From Bog-793 sp963785415 (lineage in GTDB: Bacteria; Actinomycetota; Acidimicrobiia; Acidimicrobiales; Bog-793), in NCBI GenBank assembly GCA_963785415.1, contig CAWAVB010000001.1, positions 186,001 through 250,000 on the forward strand: DNA of 64,000 nt, given 5' to 3'. A program made the position numbers and the translations under genes. The notes under the pieces are model-generated. The model did not search any database. It was not told the origin of the DNA and worked only from the letters and a program-made list of their open reading frames with translations. Shown here in pieces: positions 27,343-35,880 of this stretch. Within the stretch, counting starts at the first letter, position 1, and each line of letters opens with the position of its first letter.

Positions 27343-28385
27343 CGGACCACACGGGGGAGGGAGCCCCCGAGCGCAGCTTCTTGTCGATCCGCGAGGTCCT
27401 CGACCTGCTCGTCGGGGAGTTCCCGGACGTCACCATCTCGAAGATCCGGTTCCTCGAAAGCCGCGGGCTCATCCACCCGGAGCGCACGGCGTCGGGGTAC
27501 CGCAAGTTCTGCGAGTCCGACGTCGAGCGCCTGCGGTGGATCCTGCGCGAGCAGCGCGAGCACTTCCTGCCGCTGAAGGTGATCAAGGGGCGGCTCGACG
27601 GGGTGAGCGGGCCGGTCGCACCGTCGCTTTTCGACGGTGACTTCTCCGATCCCCCCGAAGAGTCGCACGAGCTCGTCGGCGCCCGTTCGGCCCGTGCCGC
27701 GTCGTCGGGGGGCGGCTCGGACCCAGACGAGTTCGACGAGTTCTTCGAATCGGGCGGCGACGACGATGAGCCGTCGCGCCCCCTCGATGACGACGCCGGC
27801 GGTCCCGAGCCCTCGTCGGGCGCGGATGACACCGGCGTGGGCCCGGCTCCCGGCGCCGACGTGCCGCCGGCGCCGCGTCGCCCGGCCCGGGCCGCGAAGA
27901 GCGCGGCCGCGTCCCGCGTCGCCGCGGCGGAGAAGCCGGCAAAAAAGCCACGGCGTTCCGGCGGCCGCCCGCCGCGGGGCGGAGCCCCGGGCGCGGGGAG
28001 CGGGGTGGCGGGCTACAGCGCCGCCGATCTCGCCCGGGCGGCCGTGGTCGACGCCCGTGTCGTCGCCGAGCTCGACGAGTACGGCCTGATCGCCGCCGTC
28101 GAGGTGGCCGGCGTGCGGGCCTACCCGCTGGCTTCGCTCGAGGTCGTACGCATCGCCGCCTCGTTCGGCAAGTTCGGCGTCGAGCCGCGGCACCTGCGCA
28201 CGTTCAAGCACGCCGCCGAACGTGAGGCGGGGCTGTTTTCGCAGGTCGTCACGCCACTTCTGTACCAGCGCAATCCCGAGGCCCGCGCCCGGGCCGCGAC
28301 CGAGCTGAAAAGGCTCGTCGAGCTCGGCGCCGCGCTCCACGAGGCTTTCGTGCGTGCGGCCCTCGACGACGTCGGCCGGGGATGA
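27339..28385 (+). CDS. MerR-family regulator, FtsR-like
   Basis: 348 residues. The N-terminal winged HTH has the MerR pattern (LSIREVLDLLVGEFPDVTISK, then FLESRGLIHPERTASGYRKF). A low-complexity charged middle (about 95-225) and a C-terminal helical domain (about 228-345) follow. Its position immediately after the GarA-like gene matches Rv1828/FtsR, a regulator of ftsZ expression. It is larger than mycobacterial FtsR because of the Asp/Glu- and Ala/Pro-rich insert. GTG start overlaps the preceding stop; its own stop overlaps the next ATG (ATGA). Confidence 0.85.
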   Translation: MTDHTGEGAPERSFLSIREVLDLLVGEFPDVTISKIRFLESRGLIHPERTASGYRKFCESDVERLRWILREQREHFLPLKVIKGRLDGVSGPVAPSLFDGDFSDPPEESHELVGARSARAASSGGGSDPDEFDEFFESGGDDDEPSRPLDDDAGGPEPSSGADDTGVGPAPGADVPPAPRRPARAAKSAAASRVAAAEKPAKKPRRSGGRPPRGGAPGAGSGVAGYSAADLARAAVVDARVVAELDEYGLIAAVEVAGVRAYPLASLEVVRIAASFGKFGVEPRHLRTFKHAAEREAGLFSQVVTPLLYQRNPEARARAATELKRLVELGAALHEAFVRAALDDVGRG

Positions 28386-28975
28386 CCGCCGGGCCGACGA
28401 CGGCCCTTTCGGCCGGGGAGATCGCAGCGATCGTGGACCGACTCGCCGCGGCGATCGACGCCGACCATCCGGGTGGGGTGACGATCGTCGGGTTGCTGAA
28501 AGGCAGCGTCTTTTTGGTCGCCGACCTCGTGCGGGCGCTCACCGTGCCCTGCACCGTCGATTTTCTCGCCCTCTCCTCGTACGCCACGGGTGAGCGGCGG
28601 GTGCGGATCCTCAAGGACCTCGACAAGGACGCGACCGGCGAGGACGTCCTCGTCGCCGCCGACGTCGTCGACACCGGGTTGTCGATCCGTTACGTCGTCG
28701 ACCTGCTGGAGCGGCGCGGGGCGCGCCACGTCGAGGTCTGCGCGCTGCTCGACCGGCCCGGTCGCCGGATCGTCCCGGTGCCGCTGCGCTACTGCGGAGC
28801 GGAGGCGGCGGAGGATTTTCTGGTCGGCTACGGGCTCGACTTCGCCGGCCGCTACCGCAACCTGCCATCGATCCACGTCATCGACCCGGAGGCGGTCTCG
28901 CGGGACCCCGGTCCGTTCGAAGCGGCTGTGTTCGGTCCGCTTCCCGCCGTATCGGCCGAGAACCGCCGGGACTAA
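28382..28975 (+). CDS. Hypoxanthine-guanine phosphoribosyltransferase-like protein
   Basis: 197 residues. The type I PRTase fold is clear: LLKGSVFLVADL, PRPP loop VLVAADVVDTGLS, and YGLDFAGRYRNLP near the C-terminus, all typical of Hpt. It would salvage hypoxanthine or guanine with PRPP. One oddity: the acidic pair that normally opens the PRPP motif (Glu-Asp) is Ala-Asp here. It is inserted between the FtsR and DUF151 genes, a place where mycobacteria have no such gene. The ATG overlaps the preceding stop by 4 bases. Confidence 0.78.
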   Translation: MTAGPTTALSAGEIAAIVDRLAAAIDADHPGGVTIVGLLKGSVFLVADLVRALTVPCTVDFLALSSYATGERRVRILKDLDKDATGEDVLVAADVVDTGLSIRYVVDLLERRGARHVEVCALLDRPGRRIVPVPLRYCGAEAAEDFLVGYGLDFAGRYRNLPSIHVIDPEAVSRDPGPFEAAVFGPLPAVSAENRRD

Positions 28976-28984
28976 GTTCGAGAC

Positions 28985-29479
28985 GTGCTCGAGGTGCGGC
29001 TGACCGCGGTGCGGGTCGACCTCCAGTCGAACACGCCCGTCGTGCTCCTCCAGGAGGTCGCCGGCGAGCGCTCGCTGCCGATCTTCATCGGCGCGCCGGA
29101 GGCGACGGCGATCGCCTTCGCCATCCAGGGAGTCGAGGTCCCGCGCCCCATGACGCACGACCTCATGAAGGACCTGCTCGACGCCCTCGGCGCGAACGTC
29201 GAGCGCGTCGTCGTGAGCGAGGTGCGTGACGCCACCTACTTCGCCGAGATCCACCTCGCCGTCGGCGGGCGGGCCCTCGAGCTGTCCTCGCGCCCGTCGG
29301 ACGCCATCGCCCTCGCGGCGCGCACCCACTCGCCGCTTTTCGTCGAGGACGAGCTCATGGAGTCGGCGGGCGTCGTGCTCGACGACGACGAGGACGACGA
29401 CGACGAGGCCCCGGAGGAGATCGTGGGGGAGTTCCGCGAGTTCCTCGAGCGGGTCCGCCCGGAGGACTTCACGACCTAG
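28985..29479 (+). CDS. Bifunctional nuclease family protein (DUF151)
   Basis: 164 residues. The conserved DUF151 core is visible: LLQEVAGERSLPIFIGAPEA, RPMTHDLM and SRPSDAIALA. An acidic Asp/Glu patch (about 135-145) separates a UVR-like C-terminal helix (FREFLERVRPEDF). Plant and archaeal relatives show DNase/RNase activity; the bacterial role is unclear. It matches Rv1829 in the conserved gene order. GTG start, 9 bases after the Hpt-like stop. Confidence 0.88.
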   Translation: MLEVRLTAVRVDLQSNTPVVLLQEVAGERSLPIFIGAPEATAIAFAIQGVEVPRPMTHDLMKDLLDALGANVERVVVSEVRDATYFAEIHLAVGGRALELSSRPSDAIALAARTHSPLFVEDELMESAGVVLDDDEDDDDEAPEEIVGEFREFLERVRPEDFTT

Positions 29480-29615
29480 CGGGCCGGCGACCGGCGGATC
29501 TGGTCGTTGACTCGCCCCCGCCGGCGGCCGTAACCTCACGACAGCAGCGTAGTTACGCGCCTGTCATCGCGGCGTCTCGCCGCACCAAGCGCGGGTCTGC
29601 CAGGAGGAACGCGCG

Positions 29616-30101
29616 ATGACGACGTCCGAGGAGGGCTTCCGGGGCCCGCAGGTCTGCAAGGTCGTCGGCATCACCTACCGCCAGCTCGATTACTGGGCGC
29701 GCACCGGGCTGTTGCGCCCGTCGCTTGCCGACGCCCACGGCTCGGGCTCGCAGCGGCTCTACGCCTACAGCGACGTCGTCGAGCTCAAGGTGATCAAGCA
29801 GCTCCTCGACGCCGGGGTGAACCTCGGCCAGGCGCGGCGGGCGATCGCCTGCCTGCGCGCCGGCGGGGGCGAGCTCGCCACCGCGAATCTCGTGCTCGGC
29901 GCCGAAGGCACCGTTCTCGCCCGGTCGGGCGAGGAGATCGTCGACCTTCTGCGCGGCGGCCAGGGCGTGTTCAACATCGTGCCCTTGGGCGCCGTCGTCG
30001 ACGAGGTCGACGCGGCGATCCTCGTCCTCGACCGTTCGGGCAGCGCCGCGACGGGGTCCGAGCCGGCACCCGCGGCCCCGCGCCGCCGGGCGGGTAGCTA
30101 G
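29616..30101 (+). CDS. MerR-family regulator (Rv1830-like)
   Basis: 161 residues. The MerR HTH (GPQVCKVVGITYRQLDYWAR, then TGLLRPS) is followed by a winged element ending in GSQRLYAYSDV and a helical segment (LLDAGVNLGQARRAI). The C-terminal region contains a small beta domain (GVFNIVPLGAVVDEVDAAI). It occupies the position of Rv1830 beside DUF151. AGGAGGAAC upstream supports the ATG. Its target is unknown; glycine cleavage genes follow directly. Confidence 0.88.
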   Translation: MTTSEEGFRGPQVCKVVGITYRQLDYWARTGLLRPSLADAHGSGSQRLYAYSDVVELKVIKQLLDAGVNLGQARRAIACLRAGGGELATANLVLGAEGTVLARSGEEIVDLLRGGQGVFNIVPLGAVVDEVDAAILVLDRSGSAATGSEPAPAAPRRRAGS

Positions 30102-30112
30102 GGGGCCGAGGC

Positions 30113-30508
30113 ACGACCATCCGCCCGGACGGGACTACCCGAACGGTTCGCTTCGCGCACTCCTCGGAGCAGTTCCTCGCCGAACTCCTCGACTTCTACG
30201 GCGTCGCCTGGGAGTACGAGCCGGTCGAGTTCGTCCTCACCTGGGACGACGAGGGCCACCCGACCTCGGGGTTCCGGCCGGATTTCTACCTGCCCGGGTT
30301 CGATGTGTTCCTGGAGCTGACGACCATGCGCCAGGAGCTCGTGACGAAAAAGAACGCCAAGTTGCGGCGGCTCGTCGAGCTCTACCCCGACCTCAACATC
30401 CGGATGCTCTACCGGCGCGACTGCGCGCGCCTCGAGCTCAAGGCGCTGCTGGCGGCCGGTCGCGCGCCGGGGACATCGGCGACCCACCCGTCTACCATGG
30501 CCGGCTAG
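30113..30508 (+). CDS. PD-(D/E)XK nuclease-like small protein, non-canonical start
   Basis: About 131 residues. The frame is clearly coding between the MerR and gcvT genes, with EQFLAELLDFYGVAWEYEP, FRPDFYLPGFDVFLELT and a Lys-rich segment, resembling small PD-(D/E)XK nuclease folds whose lysine is displaced. An in-frame stop sits at 30095, and no ATG, GTG, TTG or CTG occurs before codon 58. Similarity starts well before the first GTG (30305). I placed the start at ACG 30113, 7 bases after GGGGG; ATC 30119 is another option. A sequencing error turning ATG to ACG is possible. Function unknown. Confidence 0.5.
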   Translation, partial: TTIRPDGTTRTVRFAHSSEQFLAELLDFYGVAWEYEPVEFVLTWDDEGHPTSGFRPDFYLPGFDVFLELTTMRQELVTKKNAKLRRLVELYPDLNIRMLYRRDCARLELKALLAAGRAPGTSATHPSTMAG

Positions 30509-30519
30509 CCGGTGATGGG

Positions 30520-31584
30520 ATGAGCCTTCGACAGAGTCCGCTGAGAGCCGAACACGAGGCGCTCGGTGCGAAGCTCGTCGAGTTCGGCGGCTGGGAAATG
30601 CCGCTGTCGTACCCCACCGGAACGCTCGCCGAGCACCTCGCGTGCCGCCGCGGCGCTGTCGTGTTCGACGTGAGCCATCTCGGCACCGTGCGGGTCGCGG
30701 GCGCCGGCGCCCTCGAGAAACTGCAGGCGACCTTCACGAACGACCTCGGGAAGATCTCGGCGGGACGCGCCCAGTACACGCACCTGCTCGACGAGTCGGG
30801 CTCGGTCGTCGACGACTGCATCATCTGGTGGCTCGACGGAGAGACCTTCGACGTCATGCCGAACGCCTCGAACACCGCCTCGGTGCGCGACGCGGTCGGC
30901 GGTCAGGACACGACGGCTAACCGGGCGATCATCGCCGTCCAGGGACCCGCGGCCCGCGCCGTTGTCGCCAAGGTCGCCCCGGACGCGGCCGCGGTGGCGC
31001 ACCTCGGCGTGGCGCGCTTCGACCACCGTGGCACCGTCTGCGTCGTCGCCGGCACCGGGTACACCGGCGAGGACGGCGTCGAGTGCGCCGTGCCGGCCGA
31101 GGCGGCGAGCGAGTTCTTCCGCGCCGTCGTCGCCGCGGGGGCGGTGCCGGCGGGGCTCGGGGCGCGCGACACCCTGCGGCTCGAAGCCGGGCTGCCGCTT
31201 TTCGGTTATGAGCTCGGCCCGGGGATCACGCCCGTCCAGGCCGGTCTCGGCTGGGTCGTCGCCTGGGGAAAGCCCGCTTTCATTGGCAAGACCGCTCTCG
31301 AGGCGGAGCGCGCCACCGGGGTGAGGCGCCGGCTGCGCGGGCTGCTCGCCGCGACGGGTCGCGTGCCGCGGGCCCACGACCGCTGCTCGATCGCCGGCGA
31401 AGAGGTCGGCTTCGTGACGAGCGGCAACTTTTCTCCAGTTCTCGAGCGGGGCATCGCCCTCGCCTTCCTGCCCCCGGACGTCGCCGATGGCACCGAGGTC
31501 GAGGTGGACGTGCGGGGGAGCGCGGTGCCGACCTCGGTCGTGAAGCCACCGTTCCAGCGACTCGCCGGCGCAGCGCCGCACTAG
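30520..31584 (+). CDS. gcvT: Aminomethyltransferase, glycine cleavage T protein
   Basis: 354 residues, normal length. Family features include FGGWEMPLSYPTGTLAEH, the folate/aminomethyl region FDVSHLG and TNDLGKISAGRAQYTHLL, and the C-terminal barrel with VTSGNFSPVLERGIALAF. It transfers the methylene group from the H-protein lipoyl arm to tetrahydrofolate, releasing ammonia. It lies directly upstream of both P-protein subunits in one operon. Confidence 0.95.
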   Translation: MSLRQSPLRAEHEALGAKLVEFGGWEMPLSYPTGTLAEHLACRRGAVVFDVSHLGTVRVAGAGALEKLQATFTNDLGKISAGRAQYTHLLDESGSVVDDCIIWWLDGETFDVMPNASNTASVRDAVGGQDTTANRAIIAVQGPAARAVVAKVAPDAAAVAHLGVARFDHRGTVCVVAGTGYTGEDGVECAVPAEAASEFFRAVVAAGAVPAGLGARDTLRLEAGLPLFGYELGPGITPVQAGLGWVVAWGKPAFIGKTALEAERATGVRRRLRGLLAATGRVPRAHDRCSIAGEEVGFVTSGNFSPVLERGIALAFLPPDVADGTEVEVDVRGSAVPTSVVKPPFQRLAGAAPH

Positions 31585-31592
31585 GGAGGACC

Positions 31593-32930
31593 ATGGGGAG
31601 CTTCGTTCCCCACACCGACGCGGACATCGCCGCGATGCTTGAGTTTCTCGGCCTGTCGGGCCTCGACGAGCTCTACGCCGCGGTCCCGGCGGCGATCCGT
31701 TGTGCCGGCCTCGAGCTTCCGGAGGCCGTCTCCGAGGCCGACCTCGTCGCCCGGCTCGGGGAGCTCGGGGCGCGCAACACCGGCGCCGGCGCGGTCTGCT
31801 TCGCGGGGGGCGGCGCCTACGACCACGAGGTCCCGGCGGTCGTGCGGGCCCTCGCCGGGCGGTCGGAGTTCGTCACCGCCTACACGCCGTACCAGCCGGA
31901 GGTGGCCCAGGGGGTGCTGCAGGCGCTGTTCGAGTACCAGACGATGGTGGCCCGCCTCGCCGGCCTCGAGATCGCCAACGCTTCGCTCTACGACGGTGCC
32001 GCGGCGCTCGTCGAGGCGACGAACCTCGCCGCCTCGACGACCGGGTCGCCGCTCGTCTACTGCTCGCAGGGGGTGAACCCGCGCTGGGTCGAGGTGCTGC
32101 GGACGTTCGCCCACGGCAGCGGTCACGAGGTCGAGGTCGTTCCCCTCGCCGCCGGCGTGACCGACTGGGGCGGGCTTGCGCCAGGGCGCGCCGGGGCGGT
32201 CGTCGTCGCCTATCCCAACTACCTCGGGATCCTCGAGGACCTCGCCGCCGCTCGGGCGGCCGCCGACGGGCTCGGCGCGCACCTCATCGTCTGCCAGGAC
32301 CCGATCGCCGCGGGGCTCCTGCGGAGCCCCGGCGACGCCGGGGCCGACGTCGTCGTCGGCGAGGGCCAGGCGCTCGGCAACCCGCTCGGGTTCGGCGGGC
32401 CGTACCTCGGGCTCTTTTCCTGCCGGGCCGAGCACGTGCGGCGCCTGCCGGGCCGGCTCGTCGGCGAGACCGTCGACGTGGAGGGACGGCGGGCCTACGT
32501 GACGACGCTGCGCGCCCGGGAGCAGGACATCCGCCGGGAGAAGGCCACCTCGAACGTCTGCACGAACGAGACGCTGATGGCGGTGACGGCGGCCGTCCAG
32601 CTCGGCTGGCTCGGGACCGCCGGCCTGCGGGAGGTCGCGCTGCGCTGCGCGCGCGGGACGCGCTACTGCCGGGAGGCGCTCTGCGCGATCCCGGGGGTCG
32701 AGCCGGTCTTCGACGCCCCGGTCGTGCGCGAGTTCGCTGTGCGCGCGCCGCTCGACGCCGAGGTGATCGTCGACCGCCTCCTGGCCGAGGGTTACCTCGC
32801 CGGGATCGCCGTGCGTGAGGGATTCGCCGGGACCGCCGCCGAGGGCGCGCTGCTCGTCGCGGTGACGGAACGCCGCACGGCGGCCGAGATCGACGGCTTC
32901 GCCGCGGCGTTCGCCAGGGTGATCCGATGA
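31593..32930 (+). CDS. gcvPA: Glycine dehydrogenase (decarboxylating) subunit 1
   Basis: 445 residues, matching the N-terminal subunit of split P proteins. Characteristic stretches are SFVPHTDADIAAMLEFLG, TAYTPYQPEVAQGVLQ and the EQDIRREKATSNVCTN segment. Together with subunit 2 it decarboxylates glycine using PLP. AGGGAGG precedes the ATG, and its stop overlaps the next start (ATGA). Confidence 0.95.
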   Translation: MGSFVPHTDADIAAMLEFLGLSGLDELYAAVPAAIRCAGLELPEAVSEADLVARLGELGARNTGAGAVCFAGGGAYDHEVPAVVRALAGRSEFVTAYTPYQPEVAQGVLQALFEYQTMVARLAGLEIANASLYDGAAALVEATNLAASTTGSPLVYCSQGVNPRWVEVLRTFAHGSGHEVEVVPLAAGVTDWGGLAPGRAGAVVVAYPNYLGILEDLAAARAAADGLGAHLIVCQDPIAAGLLRSPGDAGADVVVGEGQALGNPLGFGGPYLGLFSCRAEHVRRLPGRLVGETVDVEGRRAYVTTLRAREQDIRREKATSNVCTNETLMAVTAAVQLGWLGTAGLREVALRCARGTRYCREALCAIPGVEPVFDAPVVREFAVRAPLDAEVIVDRLLAEGYLAGIAVREGFAGTAAEGALLVAVTERRTAAEIDGFAAAFARVIR

Positions 32931-34471
32931 CCGGGGAAGGGATGACGCGGGCCCCCGGCGGGCGGGCGGCGTCGGCGCCGCTCCTCGGCCGGGACGGCGA
33001 GCCGACGATCTTCGAGCTGTCGGCCCCGGGCCGCCGGGCCTGGTCGTTGCGCACGACCGGCCTGCCGGAGTGGTCGGCCGCCGAGCTCGTGCCGGCCGGG
33101 CATCTGCGCACCGAGCCCGTCGCGCTCCCAGAGGTCGCCGAGCGCGACCTCGTCGGCCATTTCACCAGGCTGTCGCACCGCCAGTACAGCGTCGATTTGG
33201 GCGCGTACCCGCTCGGGTCGTGCACGATGAAGTACAACCCGAAGGTCTGTGACGAGGCCGCGTCGATCCCGGCCTTTTGCCAAGTCCACCCGGCGACGCC
33301 GGCCCGGGGGGCGCAGGGATGGCTGCAGGTGCTCGTCGAGCTGGAGGAGGCGCTCTGCGCCATCACGGGCATGGCGGCGGCGACGCTGCAGCCGGCCGCC
33401 GGCGCGGCGGGGGAGCTGACGGGGCTGCTCCTCATGCGCGCCCACCACGAGCGCAACGGCGAGGTACGCCGCCGGGTCGTCATCCCCGAGTCGGCCCACG
33501 GCACGAACCCGGCGTCGGTGTCGCTCGGCGGCTACGCCGTTGCGACGGTCGGCTCCGACCCCCGCGGTCTCGTCGACCGGAAGGCCCTCGGCGCGGTCCT
33601 CGGACCCGACGTCGCCGGGATCATGCTCACGAACCCGAACACGTTGGGGCTTTTCGAGGAGGAGATCGTCGAGATCGCCGAGATGGTCCACGGCGTGGGG
33701 GGCCTGCTCTACTACGACGGGGCCAACCTCAACCCGATGCTCGGCGTGGTCCGGCCGGGGGACATGGGCTTCGACATCGTGCATCTCAACTTGCACAAGA
33801 CGTTCGCCACGCCCCACGGCGGCGGCGGGCCGGGTGCGGGGCCCGTCGCGGTCGGCCCGGGTCTCGTCGAGCTGCTCCCCGGGCCCCGACCGGCACGCAC
33901 CGACGACGGCTTCGGGTTCGTCGAGCCCGCGGCTTCGATCGGCCGGATCCACTCGTTCCACGGGAACGCGCTCGTGTTGCTGCGTGCCTGGTGCTACATC
34001 GCTCTCAACGGGGGCGAGGGGCTGCGACGCGTCGCCGAGATGTCGGTTCTGAACGCCAACTGGCTGCACGAGCGCCTGCGCGGCGCCTACGAATTCCCGT
34101 TCGACCGTCCGGCGATGCACGAGTGCGTCGTCTCGGCCGCGTCGCTGAAGCGCGAGACCGGCGTACGCGCCCTCGACGTCGCGAAACGCCTTCTCGAACA
34201 CGGCTTCCACGCCCCGACGGTGTACTTCCCGCTCGTCGTCGAGGAGGCGTTGATGATCGAGCCGACGGAGACCGAGAGCCCCGAGACCGTCGCCGCGCTC
34301 GCCGACGCGCTCGTCGCGATCGCCGCCGAGGCCCGCGCCCATGCCGCGGCCGGCGAGGACCAACCCGCCCATGATGCGCCGCGCACCACGCCGGTCGGGC
34401 GGCTCGACGAGGCGCGCGCCGCCCGCCAGCTCGTCGCGACCTTCGACCAGCGCCCGGACCGGGAGGGCTGA
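32927..34471 (+). CDS. gcvPB: Glycine dehydrogenase (decarboxylating) subunit 2
   Basis: 514 residues. The PLP-binding lysine is Lys291 in HLNLHKTFATPHGGGGPG. GSCTMKYNPK and AHGTNPASV are conserved. It forms the catalytic PLP half of the split P protein with gcvPA. The final 40 residues form a charged tail beyond the usual end. It is the last gene of the glycine cleavage operon; no L protein (lpd) is present in this window. Confidence 0.95.
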   Translation: MTGEGMTRAPGGRAASAPLLGRDGEPTIFELSAPGRRAWSLRTTGLPEWSAAELVPAGHLRTEPVALPEVAERDLVGHFTRLSHRQYSVDLGAYPLGSCTMKYNPKVCDEAASIPAFCQVHPATPARGAQGWLQVLVELEEALCAITGMAAATLQPAAGAAGELTGLLLMRAHHERNGEVRRRVVIPESAHGTNPASVSLGGYAVATVGSDPRGLVDRKALGAVLGPDVAGIMLTNPNTLGLFEEEIVEIAEMVHGVGGLLYYDGANLNPMLGVVRPGDMGFDIVHLNLHKTFATPHGGGGPGAGPVAVGPGLVELLPGPRPARTDDGFGFVEPAASIGRIHSFHGNALVLLRAWCYIALNGGEGLRRVAEMSVLNANWLHERLRGAYEFPFDRPAMHECVVSAASLKRETGVRALDVAKRLLEHGFHAPTVYFPLVVEEALMIEPTETESPETVAALADALVAIAAEARAHAAAGEDQPAHDAPRTTPVGRLDEARAARQLVATFDQRPDREG

Positions 34472-34489
34472 CCGAGCCGACGCGGCCGC

Positions 34490-34780
34490 TTAGGCCGGCG
34501 GTGGCGCCTCCCCGCCGCGGAGAGCCGCCAGTCGGCGCCGGTACTCGTCCTCGTCGATCTCGCCCGCCGCCAGGCGCCGGGCGAGGACGAGCTGGGGAGA
34601 GTCGACGGGGCGGTCCGCCGGCTCCCCGGGCGCCGGGCGGAGACGCCCGCGGAAGATGACGACGAAGGCGATGACGACGAAAGCGACGACGATCGCCGCG
34701 ACGAGGACGATGAACAACAGGGCGAAAAGGTGCACTCGCGTGGTGTTCGTGGCGAGCACCGCCGGGTATGACGTCACCAA
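34490..34780 (-). CDS. SHOCT-domain membrane protein
   Basis: 96 residues. One strong membrane helix (about 18-44) is followed by a short linker and a C-terminal SHOCT motif (LVLARRLAAGEIDEDEYRRR). SHOCT proteins are small membrane or export-associated helpers of unknown role. It is convergent with gcvPB. Confidence 0.75.
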   Translation of the reverse strand: MVTSYPAVLATNTTRVHLFALLFIVLVAAIVVAFVVIAFVVIFRGRLRPAPGEPADRPVDSPQLVLARRLAAGEIDEDEYRRRLAALRGGEAPPPA

Positions 34781-34846
34781 TCGCCCTCCTTGGACTGAGG
34801 TCGACTATATGGCCCGCGCCGCGGCGATCCCGGAACCGGGGCGCCG

Positions 34847-35872
34847 TCAGCGCGCCGCGGCGAGCTTGCCGGCGAGGTAGGAGACGGCGAGCGGGTAGCG
34901 CTCGGCGTTGTGGTAATGCGTCCCTTCGTACAGCTCGAAGGCGATGTCGCCGACGCCCACCCGCCGCAGCTCCGTGGCGAGGGCCTCGGCGCCGAGGTCG
35001 AGGAAGTACTCGTCTGACCGGCCGGCGTCGATCCACACGCCTTGCAGCGACCCGAGCGCCTCGGCGTGGCCGGCGGCCATGCGCACCGGGTCCCAGGCGA
35101 GCCAGCGGGCCCAGACCTCGGGCCGCAGCGCCCCGGAGGACGGATCGAACGGGAGCGTGACCGAGCCGTCGGGCTCGGCCGAGTAACACGCCGCAAGCGC
35201 CCAGACCATCACGAGGGAGAAGTCGTCGGGCCGCGACATCGCCGCCCGGGTCCCGTGGTCGGCGAAGAAGCGCTCGTAGGAGCCGTCGTAACGGTCGCGC
35301 AGTGCCCGGCGGGCCCGTGCGAGGTCCGGCAGGAGCGAGAGCTCGAACAGGCAGTCCCCGGCGAGCGAGGCGCACGCCGAGAACAGGTCGGGACGCAGCA
35401 TCGTCGTGACGAGGGCGCCGTAACCGCCGCTCGAGTGCCCGACGAGGGCGCGGTGGGCGGCATCGGGGATCGTGCGGTATTCGGCGTCGACGAAGCCGAC
35501 GACGTCCTCGCACAGGTAGGTGTGGTAGCGGCCGGTCCCGGCCGAGTCGAGGAACTGGCTGCCGCCGAGCCGGGTCCAGGCGTCGACGTAGACGACGAGG
35601 CACGGGGCCGCGCCCCCGGCGAAGACGCCGTCGATGAGCTCGGGCGTCGTCGGCTCGAGCATGGAATGGTGCCCCCAGCGGGTGACGAAGCCGCCGAATC
35701 CCTGGAGGACGTAGACGACGGGAAGGCTCCGGGCCGAGCCGTCGTAGCCGGGGGGCAGGTAGACCCAGACCGGGCGGTCCGCCGGGTCGCCGAGGGGATT
35801 GTCCCGCAGGGCGGCGGACGCGAGCTCGCGCGCCTCGAGACGTCCGGCGAGCTCCATCGTCCACGGTCGCAT
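34847..35872 (-). CDS. Putative esterase (esterase D / antigen 85-like fold)
   Basis: 341 residues. An N-terminal beta domain (about 25-60, VWVYLPPGYDG) precedes an alpha/beta hydrolase with nucleophile GHSSGGYGAL, and a likely catalytic His in EGTHYHNAERYP. Such enzymes act as acyl esterases, including siderophore or feruloyl types. No signal peptide is present. ATG 35872 was preferred since the longer frame overlaps the MMPL gene; GAGG lies 6 bases upstream. The close spacing (8 bases) suggests co-transcription with the transporter. Confidence 0.75.
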   Translation of the reverse strand: MRPWTMELAGRLEARELASAALRDNPLGDPADRPVWVYLPPGYDGSARSLPVVYVLQGFGGFVTRWGHHSMLEPTTPELIDGVFAGGAAPCLVVYVDAWTRLGGSQFLDSAGTGRYHTYLCEDVVGFVDAEYRTIPDAAHRALVGHSSGGYGALVTTMLRPDLFSACASLAGDCLFELSLLPDLARARRALRDRYDGSYERFFADHGTRAAMSRPDDFSLVMVWALAACYSAEPDGSVTLPFDPSSGALRPEVWARWLAWDPVRMAAGHAEALGSLQGVWIDAGRSDEYFLDLGAEALATELRRVGVGDIAFELYEGTHYHNAERYPLAVSYLAGKLAAAR

Positions 35873-35880
35873 CAGGGGCC

